Shown: positions 57,101 to 64,000 of the stretch, one piece after another
How positions within the stretch are numbered: the stretch's first letter is position 1
Layout of the letters: each line of letters begins with the position of its first letter
Source of the DNA: Paraspadella gotoi
Taxonomy: Eukaryota; Chaetognatha
DNA length: 64,000 nucleotides
Assembly: GCA_051294375.1 (NCBI GenBank)
Contig: CM119269.1
Location: 13,932,552 to 13,996,551, forward strand
Direction: 5' to 3'
Position numbers and translations under genes: made by a program
Notes under the pieces: model-generated
The model's input: only the letters and a program-made list of their open reading frames with translations
Told to the model about the DNA's origin: nothing
The model's database searches: none

Positions 57101-57250
57101 AACTTTTCGGTCCGTATGTCTCTCTCTCTGTCTATCCGTGTTTCACTAACATTAACTTTACAAGTAGATAGGAGGTGAACCAAGAATAGTCACGTGATCG
57201 CCACGAAATACGATCGCCAGAAAATGAGTCTAGAAATAATAGATTTTTTC
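52921..57250. other. Large gap, then non-coding CT- and CGT-rich sequence
   Basis: A gap of 641 N comes first. After it are (CT)-rich zones at about 53,998-54,100 and 54,250-54,335, an AGAC tetranucleotide array at about 54,930-55,030, and (CGT/GAC)n at about 55,226-55,263 and 55,495-55,560. A GGC-rich block at 56,070-56,190 can be read as an alanine-rich frame, followed by a GGAAA-type purine array at about 56,250-56,500. None of these has exon structure. Confidence 0.6.
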
Positions 57251-58887
57251 TTAATATTTAGATTTTTAAAATATATAATATGCAAATGGGACTAAAACGA
57301 GGTTTCCTCAAAAAACAAATGACCATTCCTGAATTCAATACGTTCAATCCTGCTGCGTTCTTTCTTAAGAAAGACCATCCAACCTTTCCTTTCGACACTT
57401 TTCTTTTCTCTACACACGCCGCAATCACACTCCACTTCCTCCTCCTCCTCCTCCTCTTCCTCTTCCTCCTACCCCTTCCTCCCTTCTCCACCGAGTGATC
57501 CTTAACCCTTTGCAAGTAGGAGGCAACCACCGGGCTTTCACAGTAGTGAGTACCCTCCAGTCGCGGTACGTAGGTCTTCCTAGAATCGTTCAGTATCTTT
57601 TTTTTTTCAGTTTTTCTTTTTTTTTTACCTTTTTTATTCCCTATTTTTCTTTGCCTTCTTCGACTTCCCTTAATCCCCCTCACTTTCTTTCCTTTTTTTT
57701 GTGAATCTCACTTATCTTTTTATTCTTTCTCTCCTTCTCTTCATTCCTTTTATTTCATCCTTCTTTCTTTTCCCTTTTCCCTTTTCTCTTTCTCTTCTTT
57801 CTTTTATTCTTTCTCTCTTTTATTTTTCCTTTTCTCCTTCTCTTCTTTCTTTTATTCTTTCTCTCCTTCCACGTCATCATCCTATTTTTTATCTTCTACT
57901 TTTTCTTCTTCTCTTATCAAAAGATTCTTTTGTTTACTTCCTCCACCAGAAAAAAAAAACTCGCAATCTTTAATCTAAGTTTTAGGTAGCGAGGCGACGC
58001 CGAAGCAAAAACAGAGAGAAAGACAGAAAGAAAAAAAGAAAGACGAGGAGAAAGCTTAAAAAGAATGAAAGACAGAAAAAAAGAGAAGGAAAAAAAGAGG
58101 GTAAGAGAGAAAGAACGAAAAAAGGAAATAAATAAAAAAAATAAAGAAACAAAAAAAATAAAGAGGAAAAAGGAAAGAAAAAAAAGATAGAAAAAAAATA
58201 AAGAAAAAAGAAAGATAGAAAAAAATTAAAAAAGAAAGAAAGAAAGAAAGATAGAAAAAAAAAAGAAAGAAAGAAAGAAAGAAAGAAAAAAAGAGAGAAA
58301 GAAAGAAAGATAAAGAAACCTACAAAAATGAATATAATCGAGACTTAAACTATAACCGAGATATATAACTACCGAGGTTCTAACGCAAACAACACTCGAC
58401 CAAAATACTTTGGATTTTTTCTTCTTTTTCGAATTTTGAGTTAAACCGGGACTTTGAAAATACAAGGGGATCGATAACGGGGAGAAATACAAATATAACC
58501 GCAAAAGAAAAAAGAAAAAAAATTGTTCGACAATTCAAAAAAATTTTCTGTAAATTTAAAAAAATATAAAAACCAGAAGTTGAGGAAGATTTCGCTCGAT
58601 TTGTCCAAGAACACAAAACGTATTTGTTAACGTTTTACCGTTGTTGTCGTCAACGTCATCCGAAAAACAAAATGACATCGAGCCTCTGAGTACAAAAGAA
58701 GCGACGAAAAGAAAAGTAAACAAACGAACAAAAGTCACTCGACGACGACGACGACGACGACGACGACAATGACAACTCGAGCCTCGACGCAAACATGCAA
58801 ATGAAGTCTAATCAATGGAATCATGTAAATGAAGAAGAGATAGTTGCCGACTCCTCTCTCTCTATCACTCCGTCGATGAAGTGGGCG

Positions 58888-58949
<62 letters not shown>

Positions 58950-61900
58950 TTATCGTAGGGAAATCGTTTTTGAAATACCGCAATAGAATTTTCAGCAGTT
59001 TTGAGTTTTTGCCAAAACGACAACGACAACAACGACAACAACGACAACAACGACAACAACCAACTCGTTTTCGAGTGAAATCACCGCTGCCTTTTCTCTC
59101 TTCATTGTCTCATTGAGTTTTTTCATTAATTTCTTTTCATTATTTAGCGATTTAATCCTATAATTTACGAACGCTTTTCTTTTTTGTTTTCAGCGCGTGC
59201 CTTAATTGACAACGGAGTCGACGAGTTTCCTAATCTTTCCTATTATTCGTTCTCCCCGCAACAGAATAATAAAGAGATATGTGTATTTTAAAAACATCAC
59301 TGCTGGCACACTGACTTATGAAATTCGTACAATTGATTTATAAAAAGTCAAGTTAAGCTAAGTGACCTTCTCTTACAAGATATTAATCTTACGAGACTGT
59401 TTTCTAAAATATTTATACTTCTACAGTTCTCCTTTAATTGAATATTAAATTTTAATACTTTTTAAAACTCCATCCTTTGCTTCGTCTCTATCACTTCTTC
59501 TTTCTAATCTTTCTTCTCTCTTTCCCAATCCTAATTTTTCTCTTCCTCCCTCACTCCTTCTCCTTANNNNNNNNNNNNNNNNNNNNNNNNNNNNNNNNNN
59601 NNNNNNNNNNNNNNNNNNNNNNNNNNNNNNNNNNNNNNNNNNNNNNNNNNNNNNNNNNNNNNNNNNNNNNNNNNNNNNNNNNNNNNNNNNNNNNNNNNNN
59701 NNNNNNNNNNNNNNNNNNNNNNNNNNNNNNNNNNNNNNNNNNNNNNNNNNNNNNNNNNNNNNNNNNNNNNNNNNNNNNNNNNNNNNNNNNNNNNNNNNNN
59801 NTTTTTTTTTAATCTGATGAATTTTTCACTAAAAACTTCACTCGGTTTTCATCTTTGAATTCGTTGCAGTTTTAATGAGTTAAAGGATTAAATGCAAAGA
59901 GGAAAAGAAGAAAAAAAAATTTTTTTTAAAGTTGAAAGGAAAAAAAAGTACTTTTTTGTCTTTTAAGCCAACGTCTTTGTTTTAATTTTTAAGTTTTTAC
60001 GTATCAAGGTTTCAAATGTCACAAAATTTTAACACTTAACTTAAAACTTGAAGCTTGTAGTGCTTTAATTATGAAATAAAACAATTATCTACAAATTATC
60101 ATCAATTAATAGGATACTTGGCTTCTTTATATTTATATCTTACGCAAGGGCCCCAAAGAGTAGTCAAACTTTGCCACAAAGTTCAAAGTGACTCTCGACG
60201 TCAGCCACAACAACCGCAGCAGCGAAAACAGTAGCAGCTGTAGGAGTACTTACAGCAGCAGCAGCCCCGTCCTCCGCAACTACCTTCCTACAATATGCAG
60301 GAGAGTTTTTGACCTCGCGTGTCGCGCGACCTACTTTTTAGATTATCGTCGATCCACTCTCGATATCACAAGTCACTCACTCTCTCTCTATCAGACTCTC
60401 TCACTTTTTCTCTTTTTTTTCCTTTCTCGTATCTTTCTCCTTTTTCCTTTCTTTTCTTATCTCCTCTTTTCCTTTCTTTTCTTATCTCCTCTTTTCCTCT
60501 CTTTCACTTTTCTCTTCATTTCCTTTCCTTTTTTCTTTCAGTATCTTCCATTCCTCCGTCTTTTCCCCTTTTCCCCTTTTCCCCTTTTCACCATTTTCCC
60601 TTTTCCCCTTTTCTCCTTTTCCTTTTTTCCCTTTTCCCATTTTCCCTTTTTCCCCTTTTCCCTTTTCNNNNNNNNNNNNNNNNNNNNNNNNNNNNNNNNN
60701 NNNNNNNNNNNNNNNNNNNNNNNNNNNNNNNNNNNNNNNNNNNNNNNNNNNNNNNNNNNNNNNNNNNNNNNNNNNNNNNNNNNNNNNNNNNNNNNNNNNN
60801 NNNNNNNNNNNNNNNNNNNNNNNNNNNNNNNNNNNNNNNNNNNNNNNNNNNNNNNNNNNNNNNNNNNNNNNNNNNNNNNNNNNNNNNNNNNNNNNNNNNN
60901 NNNNNNNNNNNNNNNNNNNNNNNNNNNNNNNNNNNNNNNNNNNNNNNNNNNNNNNNNNNNNNNNNNNNNNNNNNNNNNNNNNNNNNNNNNNNNNNNNNNN
61001 NNNNNNNNNNNNNNNNNNNNNNNNNNNNNNNNNNNNNNNNNNNNNNNNNNNNNNNNNNNNNNNNNNNNNNNNNNNNNNNNNNNNNNNCTCCCGCCTTTTC
61101 CACTCGTCACCTCGTCCTCCACAATCCCTTCTACATCCCACACGCAGCCCATCCCCCCTTCCCGACCCCTCACTCTCGTCCGTGCTCAATCGACGACTCA
61201 GTTCATCTCGGATTCCCCTTCCTAATATTCTCTATCGTGGAAGAATCAGTAGAGGCCTCCTAAGAAGTCCAGAAGGTCCCGCGTTCTAGTCTCGACGAAG
61301 ATCGTTTCTCTATCTTACGCTTTATATTTTATCTTATAATAATTGTATAAAACTCTGTCGTATTTTTATTCCTACCCTACCCTACCTTACCTTCCAACTC
61401 ACAGGCTTCCTACCTTTTTCCTGGCCTCATCTTCTCTCCTTATCTTCCTTACCCTTTCTCCCTCCGACTTCCCAAGTTTTTCTTTTTGCGGCTCCTGTTG
61501 ATTTTCTCCGATTCCTTTTTTTGAATTTTTTATGTGCGACTCTCTCTCTCTCTCTCNNNNNNNNNNNNNNNNNNNNNNNNNAGTAGAGATAAGGCTTCCA
61601 ACTCACTATGTCTTCCTACCATTTAACATAGACACGTACATTAATATATATAACATATATATCCATATATATATATACACCGCTTATTCTCCAGCTCCGA
61701 CTTATCCACCTATTTCATATATACATATATTATCGGAGCAGACACGGACTACTATAAATTGATATATATATCATATAATCAAACGCATTCCAATATATTT
61801 TAGATTATTAATATAGAGTGCGACTCTGCTCTGCATAATCCATCATCTCATATAAATATCTAATCAAAAATCACATATACCTATCTTAATTCATCAAATC

Positions 61901-62226
61901 ATAACTCTCTACATCATAAAATCATCTCATCCTTTGCGCCACATGGCCGGACTATTCCGTCTGCTATGAATATCAGAATATATATCAGATCACACACATA
62001 AAATGAATATATAAATCATATTATACCATATCACCAATATTTTAATATTACATTCAACTTTGTTTCTCTATTTTTTATTTTTTTTTTTTTTTTGACGGAA
62101 ACTGCTGTACGGCGCATCGACCAGCGCAATATTTTTAAAGGCACGCCGGACATTTAGCATGTCTGTTGTCTTATCTCCGTTGAGTGTGAAAAGCTAATTT
62201 TCATTTATCGTTTTTGATATTAGGAA

Positions 62227-62318
<92 letters not shown>

Positions 62319-63857
62319 AAGAAAGACCCGTTTATAATCCCTATATATATCCTCATGAGAAATTAATCCGTCTCTCCCTGCCTCCCTCCACCCTCTCCAC
62401 CAATTAGTCACATTGTCATCAATTAATCGGCGCCGATCTTTTTCCTTCCCATTTTTTATTCCATCGAAGAGGAAAACCCTAGAATGATTCAATGAGAGAA
62501 GGAAGAGGAAGAGGAACTGGATCGTGCTCCTTCAAGCGGAGAGAGAAGAGGAAAGAATTTTTCAAAGAGCAGCTTTATTTTCCTTTTATTTTCCTTTTTT
62601 TATCTTTCTTTTTTTTTTCCTTTTTTTTCAAAGGAAAATTTTCTGGTAAAACACGCGAGTTGTCGGACCTATCGGTTGAGGCTGGGATGTTTTCCTTTTT
62701 TGATAGGGAAAAGTTTTGACGGGGCTGGTTGGTCATTTGAAGGAAAGCGTGGGATTGGATTGGGTGACTTTAGACGTCAACTCTATTATCATATTTTTAA
62801 TTTATTATATATTGTTTTTATATTTTTACATATATTTTAAATTTTTATATTTTGATATTTCATATTTTGATATTTATATTTTATTTAATTCATTTTAATC
62901 GGAGAATATTTTTAGAAATATTTTTTTATTTTTAGTAATAGTTTAGTTTGAGTGGAAAAGGTTTAGTGGGTGAGTCGACGCGTCGACGGGTCGTGGTCAA
63001 GGATGACCGAATCGTGATTTGGCCGGTCGGTCGTCGGTGACTCGAAACTGACGCTCGGTGGTCACGCGACGTCACAATGACGACGACGACAACGACGACG
63101 ACGACGACGGATCGTTAATTTTTATGTCTAACTACAAAACTTTCAATTCAATCGCCAATAGCGTTAAATCTACTTACTATATATACAAATTTCATGAGGC
63201 AACAATTTTGATTACGATTTTAAATTAAACGTGATAACTATAACGTGATTGATTGATTGATTGATTGATTAATATAACGTGATTGATAACCCAAGCAAAG
63301 CTTTTCTTCTCGTCACGCGAAAATCTCGTTACCGAGAAATAAAGTCCCGTTCACGTCGTCGTCGTCGTTGTTGTTGTTGTTGTCGTTGTCGTTAACGGCG
63401 ATTTCGTCTTTCGGGAAAAAAATGCGGAGGTTGAGTCATGAATTTGGATCCACATTAATTTGGAGCAATCGAGAAACGTTGGCATCATTTTGATCAAAAC
63501 AGTCGACGTCGTTTCTTTTTCTGTTTTATTAATTAAGCATTAATTGTTGGTTTTTTTTAAATGTCTCTTGACTCCATAGACCAATCAAATTCCATATTTC
63601 AACGATCCGGAATCAGCTTCTCCTCCAATCACCGCTCAGTCATCACTAACGAGCGCTATCACTCACTTTCTTTGTCTAAACGAGTCGCACGGGGTAGAAA
63701 AAAGAAATTCGACCATTAAAGGCTTAAGCAATACCGAAATACCACTGGCCAATGAAGAGCCTTCAATTCGCGTTCAATTCCGCCAATCCCAATCGACGTT
63801 GGGCGCCGGATTGAACGGGAATCACGTGACCTTTCGACGCCGCAAATATTGACGGTC

Positions 63858-63897
<40 letters not shown>

Positions 63898-64000
63898 AAA
63901 CGACGAAACTTTGGGAGAAGAGAAAAAAAATGTTTGCGTTTCGCATTAGATGAAGGGTGGAACCAGTGGGGAGCGAGGGGGCGGGGTTGGAACTTAGGAG
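57251..64000. other. Non-coding, homopurine/homopyrimidine and triplet repeats
   Basis: A pyrimidine-rich zone at 57,600-57,930 is followed by an A/G-rich zone at 58,010-58,320. (CGA)n lies at 58,738-58,768, (GA)n at about 58,890-58,950, and an AACGAC hexamer array at about 59,010-59,062. There are two large gaps, a CCCTTTT array at about 60,555-60,667, AT-rich dinucleotide sequence at 61,630-61,800, pure (GAAA)n at about 62,225-62,312, and (GAC)n at about 63,078-63,110 and 63,858-63,905. I found no gene in this stretch. Confidence 0.6.

Noticed and set aside
60188-61225. 345-residue plus-strand frame
   Set aside because: Most of it is an N gap and a pyrimidine tetramer/heptamer array; only the first 60 residues are non-repetitive and they resemble nothing I know.

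Overview
This is a eukaryotic window. The genes it holds are split by short introns (mostly 50-700 nt) with GT-AG junctions, and they encode animal extracellular domains: zona pellucida (ZP), C-type lectin (CTLD), F5/8-type C (discoidin), SEA, calcium-binding EGF and sushi/CCP, plus acid lipases of the lysosomal/gastric type. I read it as an invertebrate metazoan. I cannot place it more precisely. Outside the genes the sequence is dominated by microsatellites, chiefly (CT/GA)n and, unusually, CpG-containing (CGT/ACG)n, with (TTTC)n, (GGTC)n and purine- or pyrimidine-rich tracts.

All confidently recognised genes lie in the middle third and on the minus strand. 19.2-28.0 kb: two tandem acid-lipase genes. 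The upstream one (24,533-27,951) is nearly complete with ten exons. The second (21,196-about 23,775) has intact exons 5-10 but degraded exons 2-4. A third, broken copy of its last exons lies at 19,810-20,534. 31.3-43.1 kb: four tandem genes for secreted or membrane ZP-domain proteins. Genes A (31,308-34,378) and B (34,624-37,104) share the order signal peptide, novel Cys-Cys module, F5/8C, CTLD, ZP. Gene C (37,947-39,369) is a short secreted ZP protein. Gene D (39,921-43,134) is a type I membrane protein with the order ZP, basic cleavage site, sushi, EGF, SEA, EGF, TM. The exon coordinates were worked out by hand from splice sites and reading phase, and exon lengths and phases agree between paralogues.

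0-19 kb and 50-64 kb hold no gene I can support. They contain simple repeats, AT-rich sequence and N gaps. The first 8 kb is a large inverted repeat (about 352-2,820 against 5,010-7,860). A direct duplication of about 4.2 kb (41.70-45.85 against 45.88-50.2 kb) copies the 5' half of gene D into a broken copy. In each duplicated pair one copy is full of single-base indels while the other keeps open frames, so assembly or gap-filling artefact is a serious alternative to real duplication.

N gaps: 85-351, 896-1111, 1462-1693, 1866-2053, 3560-3666, 4674-4698, 8866-8875, 9818-10015, 10489-10697, 11406-11530, 12617-12861, 13026-13099, 14865-14889, 19011-19035, 26270-26294, 50991-51015, 52012-52021, 52921-53561, 59567-59801, 60668-61087, 61557-61581. 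Six are exactly 25 N and two exactly 10 N. Most lie in low-complexity sequence.

The ZP/CTLD/F5-8C/SEA cluster looks like a locally expanded family of polymerising or adhesive surface proteins. The lipases would act in lysosomal or extracellular neutral-lipid hydrolysis. I see no functional link between the two clusters beyond adjacency.
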